DNA of 5,033 nt from Desulfoprunum sp. (GCA_030696435.1 JAUYSF010000144.1:1-5033); one strand, 5' to 3'; shown: positions 1-5,033, numbered from the stretch's first letter. The notes: generated by a model not told the origin, from the letters alone. Numbers and translations are program-made.

Positions 1-1548
1 TACGGCCTCGGAATTGACATTCGCGCCCAGCTTGCGCAGCTTATCGAAAATAATCAAAGATTCATCATAACGATGGAGTGTCTGGCTGAGCCAAGTAGCA
101 TAGTTGACGGCATGAGGCAGGACATCGGCAGGAATACTTCCGCTATTAATGACCCCATTGATGCCTCTATTTCCGCAAAGTCTGACACCTTGGTAAATAT
201 CGCCACCATTCTGGATTGCTTGGCCAGCCTGCGAGCAAGCATTGATGATTGATTGATTTTTCCACTCTCCAGAAAGGATCATGTCTATATTAATCCTATA
301 AGCCTGCATCGGCCAGCTCGAATCTTTCAGGCGATTTACCGGAGCCTCTGCCGCAAGAAGAACGTCCCCTTTAATAAACAGATAGCTTGCAGGGATCGGA
401 AACCGCGCGACCTCAGTTGCGGAGTTCATATCAAATACGACGATACCGTTCTGTTTTTCTGTCGTTGTGAAAATCAAACCCTTATAGAGAGCAACGGAGT
501 AAAAAAGTGAATACCTTGGAATACTGCGCTCCACTGAAAACGACTTCAGGTCGAGAACATGCATCTCGCCACAGTTCGCAATCAATACAGCCCGGTCATC
601 TTCATTTTGCACAATTTGCGGTTGGCAGTGTGAGTTGAGCTTCTCAAGCGGCGGCGGAAGTTTTAACCGCCCCAACTCCTTGAGCTGGTGGTCGTAAACC
701 ATCAAATCCATCGCAGCATTCGCTGAATAGGCTGTGTATATCCTGTTGCCGTACAATGAAATGGGAGTGCCTCCAGGAATGGAGGTTTCTTGAACCAGCT
801 TAAGGGATGGTAACTGAAGGATGGCAATAGCTTGTTGGTATCCGTATGGTGGTGCTGGTGATGTCTGAAACAGCACCAAGCGATCTCCTTCAATAAATGC
901 TGCTTGCACCCATGACTTTAACTTTATTTTTGAAAGTGAAGCGCCTGTCTTTCGGCTAATGACCTCAATTGGGAAGGATGCCGAATGTGGTGTATGAAAA
1001 ACAATATACCTTGAATCCTGAGCGATTAATTTTGGGTCTTTCTTCCCTTCAACCCAATTAAACCAGCGTCCGCTTGTGAAATCAAAATTAACAATGTTTT
1101 TCCAGTTCCCGCTATTGTCGTAATGCGAATAGACTAGGTCCCCATCTATTTGGCGAATGTCCTCAGGATACCCATGTCCAACCGGGGCAAGCGATTCAAG
1201 GGTGACGATTTTTGTTAAAGGATGGACCACATTGCCAGTGGCTGGTTTGATAGCTTCAATTCTTGAAGAGTATGCCTGCGCTAAACATGCTTCATCCCCG
1301 CAAGCATTACGTGTGCCCTTTAACCATTGCCTTTGATCTTTAATCAGGAGTTGCACTTCTTCATGAGTGGAGTTGTTCTGAACTAACTTGTACGCCTTAT
1401 CCAAGTCTTCATCTAATGCTGAAAGACTGGGGCTGTCACAAATTAATTTCTCGATTTTGGAAGATGCTTTCCCGCAATCAAAACTCGCGGCATGTCCTGT
1501 TGAAAATAGAGCCAGCCAGCCTAAAAAAATCCATATGACTCGTTTCAT
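1..1548 (-). CDS. Secreted LprI-domain (DUF1311) protein with beta-propeller-like repeats, 3' end beyond the window
   Basis: The frame stays open from ATG 1548 to the left edge (516 codons), so the C-terminus is missing. Residues 1-21 form a signal peptide: MKR, a hydrophobic stretch, then GHAA, with cleavage likely after A20 or A21. No lipobox is seen, so the mature protein should be periplasmic or secreted. Residues 22-100 match the LprI/DUF1311 pattern: C25, C37, C83 and C88 for two disulfides, LDEDLDKAY (45-53), DQRQWL (71-76) and an R..C....C...Y spacing. LprI of Mycobacterium inhibits lysozyme, but most Gram-negative members are uncharacterised. Residues 190-395 contain strand-rich units about 40-47 residues apart, such as AIAILQLPSLKLV, MHVLDLKSFSVE and IVVFDMNSATEVARF, which resemble WD40/YVTN propeller blades. 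Residues 437-516 are helical, and YATWLSQTLHRYDESLIIF looks like a TPR helix pair. AAGAGA (1554-1559) precedes the start by 5 bases. The coding sequence is visibly more A/T-rich than the kinase gene. The domain call is fairly firm; the function is unknown. Confidence 0.88.
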   Translation of the reverse strand, partial: MKRVIWIFLGWLALFSTGHAASFDCGKASSKIEKLICDSPSLSALDEDLDKAYKLVQNNSTHEEVQLLIKDQRQWLKGTRNACGDEACLAQAYSSRIEAIKPATGNVVHPLTKIVTLESLAPVGHGYPEDIRQIDGDLVYSHYDNSGNWKNIVNFDFTSGRWFNWVEGKKDPKLIAQDSRYIVFHTPHSASFPIEVISRKTGASLSKIKLKSWVQAAFIEGDRLVLFQTSPAPPYGYQQAIAILQLPSLKLVQETSIPGGTPISLYGNRIYTAYSANAAMDLMVYDHQLKELGRLKLPPPLEKLNSHCQPQIVQNEDDRAVLIANCGEMHVLDLKSFSVERSIPRYSLFYSVALYKGLIFTTTEKQNGIVVFDMNSATEVARFPIPASYLFIKGDVLLAAEAPVNRLKDSSWPMQAYRINIDMILSGEWKNQSIINACSQAGQAIQNGGDIYQGVRLCGNRGINGVINSGSIPADVLPHAVNYATWLSQTLHRYDESLIIFDKLRKLGANVNSEAV

Positions 1549-1553
1549 TCCAT

Positions 1554-1559
1554 TCTCTT
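1554..1559 (-). promoter_or_regulatory. Ribosome binding site of the LprI-domain gene
   Basis: AAGAGA on the minus strand lies 5 bases before ATG 1548. It supports this start. An ATG slightly upstream (1551-1553) runs into TGA after one further codon and cannot be the start. The site lies outside the IS and inside the original target DNA, so translation signals survived the insertion. Confidence 0.55.
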
Positions 1560-1563
1560 GGCA

Positions 1564-1572
1564 ATAAATTAT
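1564..1572. repeat. Target-site duplication, left copy
   Basis: ATAAATTAT abuts the IS end at 1573 and is identical to 2636-2644. Eight of these bases (TAAATTAT) would be the duplication typical of the IS1595 family. The ninth may be coincidence or part of the element. Confidence 0.85.
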
Positions 1573-1597
1573 CTGATTACCATCGAACTTCAGCCAA
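1568..1597 (-). promoter_or_regulatory. Possible hybrid promoter made by the IS end and target DNA
   Basis: On the minus strand TTGGCT (1592-1597, 4/6 to the -35 consensus) lies inside the IS end, mostly within the terminal inverted repeat. It is followed by an 18-base spacer and GATAAT (1568-1573, 5/6 to the -10 consensus). The first base of the -10 is the last IS base and the rest is the target duplication. Transcription would begin near 1561, giving a leader of only about a dozen bases that still holds the AAGAGA site. The boxes are seen; promoter activity is inference, and AT-rich DNA gives such matches by chance. Confidence 0.3.
1573..1595. repeat. Terminal inverted repeat of the IS (end after the transposase stop)
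   Basis: It starts CTGATTACCA and ends TCAGCC. Compared with the reverse complement of 2612-2634, 18 of 23 positions agree, with the outer 10 bases identical. It includes the transposase TAA codon (1577-1579). Confidence 0.85.
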
Positions 1598-2524
1598 TTT
1601 GAGCAAGCGCTGCGGAACCGGCTGAGTTCGTAAGGCTACATAGGTTAACCGATCAACCATCGTATGTAGTTGAAACCGGCGGTTGAAACGGTAGCAGAAT
1701 TCGGCAAGATAACGAGGTAAATGCCTGCCACTGATAGCATGATGGGTACCATGCAAAGCATTTTTCACGTTGCCGATAACAGTGTTAAGCCATTGGAACA
1801 CTTTGCGATCGTCGTACTTCCCCCCAGCGGAGGTGACAATCGGCTCATGTTGGCATTGGTTTCTTGTGACAGCCGGAAAACAATTCAAGCCATCAGAGAT
1901 TACGTGGCTTTCAGGCCGGAGGTGCTTTGCACTCCAGGCGGAGATTTCATCCTTGGTGAAGCCGCTGAGGTGACTGAGCTTGAGATACAGGGGATGCCCT
2001 TCGGTTGAGAGAGAAAGGGCGGCAACAAGCGGCATCTTGCCGGTAGCACCGCGACCTCTTTTGCCGTCTCGCTTTTTGCCACCCCAATAGGCATCGTCGA
2101 TGAGAAGCAGTCCCTTCAGAGCCTTGCAATCATCTCGGTTTTTCATAACCTGCTGCAGCTTGTGTTTCATTCGTAAGGCGGCATTGGCGGAGATTCCGAT
2201 GGTCCTGGCCAGATTGAGCGAAGAGATGCCATCCTTCGCTTGTGTGACCAGGTAAATGCCCATAAGCCAGATCCTCAGGGGGAGTTTGGTGCCGGCAAAG
2301 ATGGTCCCCTGGATCAAAGAGGTCTGGGCATGGCACTTGTAGCATTGATAGACTTTGCGGTCGCGGATTTCGCAATAACCCGGATGGCCGCACTTCGGGC
2401 ATTGAAAACCTTGAGGCCAGCGCATTCTGAACAGAGCCTCCCGGCATTGTTCTTCCGTGCCATATTGAGAAAGAAATTCGGTCAAGCTTAACCCTTTTTG
2501 GAACTGAATTTTGTTTTTTGCCAT
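1577..2524 (-). CDS. IS1595-family transposase (ISXO2-like, zinc ribbon plus DDN/K domain)
   Basis: The 315-aa protein catalyses cut or copy of its own element by DDE-type chemistry. An N-terminal zinc ribbon has C42/C45 (CPKC) and C61/C64 (CYKC). After it comes a helical segment, residues 80-125 (LPLRIWLMGIYL, then TIGISANAALRMKHKL), which is the family's helix-turn-helix-like DNA-binding part. The catalytic core shows LIDDAYWGGKK with D143, HVISDGLNCF with D211, and the LNTVIGNVKNALHGTHHAIS region with N247 and K254. That fits the DDN/K variant of IS1595 transposases. The conserved tail RYLAEFCYRFNRRF follows at 271-284. No frameshift or stop is seen and the length is normal for the family, so it is probably functional. 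ATG 2524 is chosen because AAGAGGAG lies 6 bases upstream. The gene is co-oriented with the LprI-domain gene, whose start is only 28 bases beyond the stop, and no terminator lies between them. Confidence 0.95.
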   Translation of the reverse strand: MAKNKIQFQKGLSLTEFLSQYGTEEQCREALFRMRWPQGFQCPKCGHPGYCEIRDRKVYQCYKCHAQTSLIQGTIFAGTKLPLRIWLMGIYLVTQAKDGISSLNLARTIGISANAALRMKHKLQQVMKNRDDCKALKGLLLIDDAYWGGKKRDGKRGRGATGKMPLVAALSLSTEGHPLYLKLSHLSGFTKDEISAWSAKHLRPESHVISDGLNCFPAVTRNQCQHEPIVTSAGGKYDDRKVFQWLNTVIGNVKNALHGTHHAISGRHLPRYLAEFCYRFNRRFQLHTMVDRLTYVALRTQPVPQRLLKLAEVRW

Positions 2525-2530
2525 GGCGTG

Positions 2531-2538
2531 CTCCTCTT
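2531..2538 (-). promoter_or_regulatory. Strong ribosome binding site of the transposase
   Basis: AAGAGGAG on the minus strand is followed by 6 bases and ATG 2524. It is a near-complete Shine-Dalgarno sequence and fixes the transposase start. Confidence 0.8.
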
Positions 2539-2569
2539 GAGGTTACTCTTGGGAGTACGTTACCATGGC

Positions 2570-2594
2570 TGGTATGACAAGTGATGTCATACCA
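2570..2594. promoter_or_regulatory. Perfect hairpin in the transposase leader
   Basis: TGGTATGACA (2570-2579) and TGTCATACCA (2585-2594) are perfectly complementary, giving a 10-bp stem with a 5-base loop. The hairpin lies inside the IS, between the terminal repeat and the ribosome binding site. No T-run follows in either direction, so it is not an ordinary intrinsic terminator. It could be an operator palindrome or an RNA fold that lowers transposase expression from outside transcripts. A competing short hairpin, TACCA (2561-2565) with TGGTA (2570-2574), would use part of the same arm. Confidence 0.6.
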
Positions 2595-2611
2595 AGGATA
2601 AAAAGAGTTGA

Positions 2612-2634
2612 GGCTGAGTTTTAGTGGTAATCAG
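2612..2634. repeat. Terminal inverted repeat of the IS (end upstream of the transposase)
   Basis: The sequence begins GGCTGA and ends TGGTAATCAG, the mirror of the other IS end (18/23 identical, outer 10 perfect). One or two extra bases (TA) separate it from the target duplication. Confidence 0.85.
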
Positions 2635-2635
2635 T

Positions 2636-2644
2636 ATAAATTAT
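2636..2644. repeat. Target-site duplication, right copy
   Basis: ATAAATTAT is identical to 1564-1572. Joining the flanks across one copy restores the uninterrupted upstream region of the LprI-domain gene. Confidence 0.85.
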
Positions 2645-2669
2645 GTGGTGTGTGTCAGCTATCTGGAAA
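2640..2669 (-). promoter_or_regulatory. Possible original promoter of the LprI-domain gene, now facing the IS
   Basis: On the minus strand TTTCCA (2664-2669, 4/6 to -35) is followed by 18 bases and CATAAT (2640-2645, 5/6 to -10). Before the insertion it would have started transcription just ahead of the AAGAGA/ATG of the LprI-domain gene. It now points into the transposase leader. The -10 overlaps the target duplication. Weak consensus; inference only. Confidence 0.25.
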
Positions 2670-2892
2670 AATTTTCGGCCATCTGCTTCTGGCCGATTGG
2701 GGCCACCGCATGACGAATGCCATCAAGTGTCCCGTGCCGCATAACTAAGAGCGTTTTATCATTCGTCCCGATCAGACAACACCTCAAGCATCTTTCATAC
2801 TCCGCCTGTGTCTCTGCCCCAATGTCTGGCAGAAAGGGCGGGATGGTTGATAAAATGTTGTTGAACTGAGCCGCGGGTTTGAAAAAAAGGGG
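2659..2892 (-). pseudogene. Possible gene remnant, open 77 codons without a start
   Basis: The frame is open from after a TGA (2893-2895) to a TAG (2659-2661). It would read ...AQFNNILSTIPPFLPDI, then AETQAEYERCLRCCLIG, then TLLVMRHGTLDGIRHAV and QKQMAENFSR. There is no in-frame ATG until 2742, which would leave only 27 residues, and no good ribosome binding site. I do not recognise the family. Its residue mix looks protein-like (few rare residues, amphipathic stretches), so a truncated 3' end of an old gene is possible. A hairpin overlaps its last codons, and chance openness is equally possible. Confidence 0.25.
2675..2696 (-). terminator. Terminator-like hairpin
   Basis: TCGGCCA and TGGCCGA form a 7-bp GC-rich stem with an 8-base loop. 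On the minus strand they are followed by three A and five T. It could end transcription coming from the kinase operon before the LprI-domain gene. The A bases between stem and T-run weaken the call. TGGCC (2690-2694) can also pair with GGCCA (2701-2705). Confidence 0.3.
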
Positions 2893-2911
2893 TCATGAAA
2901 AAAAGGGGTCA
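2880..2911. repeat. Tandem 16-bp repeat, two exact copies
   Basis: TGAAAAAAAGGGGTCA occurs at 2880-2895 and again at 2896-2911 with no mismatch. On the other strand this reads TGACCCC followed by seven T. GGGGTC/GACCCC motifs with A/T tracts often flank REP-associated tyrosine transposase (RAYT) elements in proteobacteria. No such transposase gene is in the window, so that link is inference. Confidence 0.8.
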
Positions 2912-2923
2912 AATCCGCCCTTT
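2898..2923 (-). terminator. Weak terminator candidate after the kinase gene
   Basis: On the minus strand AAAGGG (2918-2923) can pair with CCCTTT (2902-2907) across a 10-base loop, with four further T after the stem. It is the first hairpin plus T-run about 100 bases after the kinase stop. Only three G-C pairs support the stem, and the second repeat copy supplies another GACCCC plus T-run just downstream. Confidence 0.3.
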
Positions 2924-3011
2924 GCATAACATAGATAACAAACCTATTCCAAATCGATCCCACTTTTTTGATAAGAAGACAGAGAACATAGTCAATCTCC
3001 CTGAATTGCTA

Positions 3012-3023
3012 TTGACCCTTTCA
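3012..3023. repeat. Inverted partner of the 16-bp repeat, overlapping the kinase stop codon
   Basis: TTGACCCTTTCA is the reverse complement of TGAAAGGGTCAA, a shortened form of the repeat unit plus A (TGAAA, then four fewer A and one fewer G, then TCAA). With the copy at 2896-2912 it brackets roughly 100 bp of AT-rich sequence in inverted orientation. The kinase TGA is bases 3021-3023. It may be chance or the end of a small REP/MITE-like element. Confidence 0.4.
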
Positions 3024-4718
3024 GGCCGGCAGAGGGACCAGAAGGGTAAAGCGGGCGCCGCCGCGCTTGCTGGTAGTGATGGTGATGCTGCCGTGGTGTT
3101 CTTCCATGGTCTGGCGGACGATAGCCAGGCCGAGGCCGGTGCCGTCAGGCCGTAAGGTAAAAAAGGGCTCGAAGACCTTATTCAGATTTTTTTCCTCAAC
3201 GCCTGGCCCGTTGTCACAGATCGAGATGGCGATCCGGTCCTGACCGTCCGGCAGGTGGATCTCCTCCGCCTCAACCTCGATAATTTCTCTTCCTGCTGGG
3301 CAGAAGGCGATGGCATTTTGCATGAGATGGCTGAGGACCGTGAACATCTGCCGGCGATCAGCCCAGATATCAAAATTGTGGTCGAAGGAGAGTTGAAGGA
3401 TGCAGGAACGCGGCCAGAGAGGATCGGCCCTGCAGACCTGGATCACCTCGGCAAGACAGTTCTGCAGGGAAAACCATTCCCGGTTGGCCGTCTCCGGTTT
3501 TGAGAACTTGAGAAAATCAGAGATCGTCTCGATAAGCCGATTCGACTCCCGGATGATGATCTCTGTGAGTTCGAGGTTTATGGCGTTGGCTGGGACCGTG
3601 GCGGAAAATTCGCTGGCCAGCAACTGGGCCGAACCCGAGATGGCGGTCAGAGGGTTGCGGAAATCGTGGGCGATACTGGCACTCATCATGCCGATGGCCG
3701 CCAGTTTTTCGGCCTGCCGCATCTGATTCTCAAGGCGCTCTATCTCACTAATATCCCTCAGGGTAATGATCTTGTGGCCCTCTTTGCTATTGCCTTCAGA
3801 ATTTTCAGGCTGCTTGAGGACCATATGTGAATAGCCAAGCTTAATCCAGGTGCCATCCTGTTTGCTGAAGTCCGCCGAAGGCCTGAAGTCGGTCGTCGTC
3901 AGGCCCAGATTTGGGAAAAACTCCTTCAACTCCGAGCCGATCAACAGCTCAGGCGGATAGCCGGTGATGGAGGCGGTGGCGTTGTTGGCCGAGGTGATGA
4001 CTCCGTGGTCGTCAATGGTGAGTATTCCGGTCGAGATGTTGTCAAATATCTGTTTATACAGGGTAGCAAGCCGGTCGAAATTGCGGATCGAGTCGGAGAG
4101 GGCGTTTTCAGTCTTACGCAGACGCAGACCGAAAAGTGCACTGAGCAGGGCCGCGAGGAAAAATGTCAGACCCAGGACCCCGAAGTGATTGAGGCTGACC
4201 ATTGGATTGCTTGCGGCCTTGATTCCGTACTCGCTGAGATAGGCCGGGAAATAGCCCAACAGTTCGAGGCAAAGGATTAAACCGTAGAGTAGGGTAGCAC
4301 TTGCTGCGGCGACCAGACCGCCTTTGCGCGGCAGTATCAGGCCACCGGCAATGATTGGAAAAAAATAGACCGAGGTGAAGATGGAAAGAGAGGCCCCGGT
4401 ATAGAAGACGAGGAGAGAGGCGAAAACGGTATCCAGAAGGTTCTGGAAAAAGCCGAAAAGCTGCAGCCTACTGGGGAGAATCAGGAGCAGGAGGGCCGAG
4501 GAAATGGTGGTCAGATACACCAGTAGTAGAAAGATGATAAGCAGGTTTCTCGGCAAGACAATGACCTCGAAACGGGTATTCTGGAACAGATCGCTCAGCC
4601 CCATGAGCACGGTATAGAGGATGACGCGCAGGAGCAGCATCCACAGGAGCTGCTGCCGCAGAATCTGGTCGATATTCTCCGCCTGCCTGGCCCGATCTAT
4701 GAGTGATTTGACGTCCAT
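3021..4718 (-). CDS. pilS: PilS-like membrane sensor histidine kinase
   Basis: This 565-aa protein is an inner-membrane sensor that autophosphorylates on histidine and passes the phosphate to its partner regulator. Six hydrophobic segments lie near residues 24-45, 56-80, 88-108, 110-129, 133-156 and 178-199, with very short loops and no large periplasmic domain, as in PilS. A PAS domain follows at about 215-325 (YKQIFDNISTGILTIDDHG, then N245). The HisKA H-box is SASIAHDFRNPLTAI with H351. The acceptor motif is slightly unusual (HDF instead of the common HEI). The ATPase part shows the N-box LMQNAI (N468), the G1 motif DNGPGV (502-507), an F-box FEPFF (516-520) and G2 GTGLGL (526-531). ATG 4718 is 4 bases after the regulator stop, so the two are probably one operon with translational coupling. 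The only purine-rich stretch, GAAGAG, touches the start. Other NtrB/ZraS-type kinases are possible, but the six-segment topology and the regulator tail favour PilS. Confidence 0.8.
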   Translation of the reverse strand: MDVKSLIDRARQAENIDQILRQQLLWMLLLRVILYTVLMGLSDLFQNTRFEVIVLPRNLLIIFLLLVYLTTISSALLLLILPSRLQLFGFFQNLLDTVFASLLVFYTGASLSIFTSVYFFPIIAGGLILPRKGGLVAAASATLLYGLILCLELLGYFPAYLSEYGIKAASNPMVSLNHFGVLGLTFFLAALLSALFGLRLRKTENALSDSIRNFDRLATLYKQIFDNISTGILTIDDHGVITSANNATASITGYPPELLIGSELKEFFPNLGLTTTDFRPSADFSKQDGTWIKLGYSHMVLKQPENSEGNSKEGHKIITLRDISEIERLENQMRQAEKLAAIGMMSASIAHDFRNPLTAISGSAQLLASEFSATVPANAINLELTEIIIRESNRLIETISDFLKFSKPETANREWFSLQNCLAEVIQVCRADPLWPRSCILQLSFDHNFDIWADRRQMFTVLSHLMQNAIAFCPAGREIIEVEAEEIHLPDGQDRIAISICDNGPGVEEKNLNKVFEPFFTLRPDGTGLGLAIVRQTMEEHHGSITITTSKRGGARFTLLVPLPA

Positions 4719-4722
4719 CTCT

Positions 4723-5033
4723 TCAATCGTCCAGGCCGTATTTCTTGACCTTATAGCGAAACGAACGAAAACTCATCTGCAGAAGATCGGCGGCCCGCAT
4801 CTTCGAATTGTGGGTTTTCTCCAAGGCATGCCGAATCAAGCGTTTCTCCAGATTGGTCATGATTGTTTCCAACCCCAGGTCAAAGAGTTCTTCTTCGCTT
4901 GAGGCTGCCAGAAACAGGAGCAGGCTGTCATCAGTGGCCGGCTTTTTGTTCTGGGAAAGCCCTGTTGAGAGGGAGAGACTTTCGGGCAGGATGATGTTTG
5001 AACTCTCAAGGGCCACGCCGCGCTCGATGATAT
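4723..5033 (-). CDS. pilR: C-terminal part of a sigma-54-dependent response regulator, PilR-like (5' end beyond the window)
   Basis: The last 102 residues are visible. The fragment opens with IIERGVALESSNIILPESL, which is the end of the AAA+ sigma-54 activator domain (compare the NtrC-family pattern N-IER-AL----ILPE-L). A variable linker follows, then LEKRLIRHALEKT and a Fis-type helix-turn-helix at about residues 68-100 (KMRAADLLQMSFRSFRYKVKKYGL). The SFRSFRYKVKK helix is characteristic of PilR-type proteins. A GTG at 5016 could be read as a start, but homology continues upstream of it, so it is internal. By family knowledge the protein would receive phosphate from the downstream kinase and activate sigma-54 promoters, with pilin genes as the classic target. 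The receiver domain and most of the ATPase are outside the window, so the PilR name rests on the tail and the neighbour. Confidence 0.8.
   Translation of the reverse strand, partial: IIERGVALESSNIILPESLSLSTGLSQNKKPATDDSLLLFLAASSEEELFDLGLETIMTNLEKRLIRHALEKTHNSKMRAADLLQMSFRSFRYKVKKYGLDD

Larger units (their letters stand above)
1573..2636 (-). mobile_element. Complete IS1595-family insertion sequence
   Basis: The element is about 1,063 bp. It is bounded by imperfect inverted repeats and flanked by an AT-rich direct repeat of 8-9 bp, and it carries one full-length transposase on the minus strand. IS1595-family elements usually generate 8-bp duplications. The repeat here matches over 9 bases (ATAAATTAT), so the right end is ambiguous by one base (2635 or 2636). 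The transposase stop codon lies inside the terminal repeat, 4 bases from the element's end. An intact reading frame and unchanged duplications suggest a fairly recent insertion. It landed between the LprI-domain gene and its upstream DNA. Subgroup assignment (ISPna2-like is one option given the DDN catalytic set) is not certain. Confidence 0.88.
2645..3020. other. Intergenic region without a convincing gene
   Basis: About 375 bases separate the IS flank from the histidine kinase stop. They contain a GC-rich hairpin (2675-2696), a start-less open stretch on the minus strand (2659-2892), a tandem 16-bp repeat (2880-2911) and an AT-rich spacer (about 2924-3011). An 8-base inverted repeat is also present, GACGAATG (2712-2719) with CATTCGTC (2760-2767). 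No tRNA, riboswitch or CRISPR pattern was recognised. Confidence 0.6.

Noticed and set aside
253..510. Plus-strand open frame of 85 codons
   Set aside because: It lies wholly inside the LprI-domain gene on the opposite strand, has no ribosome binding site and no recognisable domain. The minus-strand frame has a signal peptide and a known domain.
1721..2008. Plus-strand frame of 95 codons inside the IS, as a possible accessory gene
   Set aside because: It is antisense to the catalytic part of the transposase and shows no domain or ribosome binding site. IS1595 elements of this size normally carry only the transposase.
2712..2767. GACGAATG / CATTCGTC inverted repeat as an RNA gene or regulator site
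   Set aside because: It is an 8-base match across a 40-base gap with no supporting inner structure. This is within chance for a region of this size.
2895..3155. Plus-strand open frame starting MKKRGQIRPL
   Set aside because: Its start is inside the tandem 16-bp repeat, and its 3' half is antisense to the conserved ATPase end of the kinase. The low-complexity A/G/D-rich tail is typical of a shadow frame.
4723..5016. A stand-alone 97-aa Fis-like protein starting at GTG 5016
   Set aside because: The frame continues upstream to the window edge with the conserved end of a sigma-54 activator domain. It is therefore the tail of a larger regulator.
1..5033. CRISPR array, tRNA, rRNA, toxin-antitoxin or anti-phage gene set
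   Set aside because: I saw no regularly spaced repeats, no tRNA-like cloverleaf or rRNA sequence, and no small paired genes. The genes present are ordinary families apart from the LprI fusion.

Overview
The window looks like chromosomal DNA of a Gram-negative bacterium. All recognisable genes lie on the minus strand. The organism cannot be named from the sequence. The PilS/PilR-type two-component pair, the secreted LprI-domain protein and the RAYT/REP-like GGGGTC repeats would suit a Desulfobacterota (former Deltaproteobacteria) or other proteobacterial genome, but that is inference.

Right part (about 3021-5033): the 3' end of a sigma-54-dependent response regulator gene runs in from the right edge. 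It is followed after 4 bases by a complete membrane sensor histidine kinase with six hydrophobic segments, a PAS domain and HisKA/HATPase domains. The topology and the Fis-type regulator tail best fit the PilS/PilR pair that controls type IV pilus genes. Here the order is regulator first, kinase second.

Middle (2645-3020): about 375 bases with no convincing gene. It holds an exact 16-bp tandem repeat with an imperfect inverted partner at the kinase stop codon, two weak terminator-like hairpins, and a start-less 77-codon open stretch that may be a gene remnant.

Insertion sequence (about 1573-2636): a complete IS1595-family element. It has an intact 315-aa transposase (zinc ribbon plus DDN/K catalytic residues), 23-bp imperfect terminal inverted repeats (18/23 identical) and an AT-rich target duplication of 8-9 bp on both sides. 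A strong hairpin lies in the leader between the element's end and the transposase ribosome binding site.

Left part (1-1548): a reading frame of 516 codons runs off the left edge. It encodes a secreted protein with an N-terminal LprI (DUF1311) domain, a beta-propeller-like middle and a helical, TPR-like C-terminal part. The IS sits only about 24 bases upstream of its start, so its original promoter was very probably split. A hybrid promoter made from the IS end and the duplicated target is visible. No clearly new multi-gene system is present. The most unusual items are the LprI-propeller fusion, the IS-remodelled promoter, and the repeat structure next to the kinase gene.
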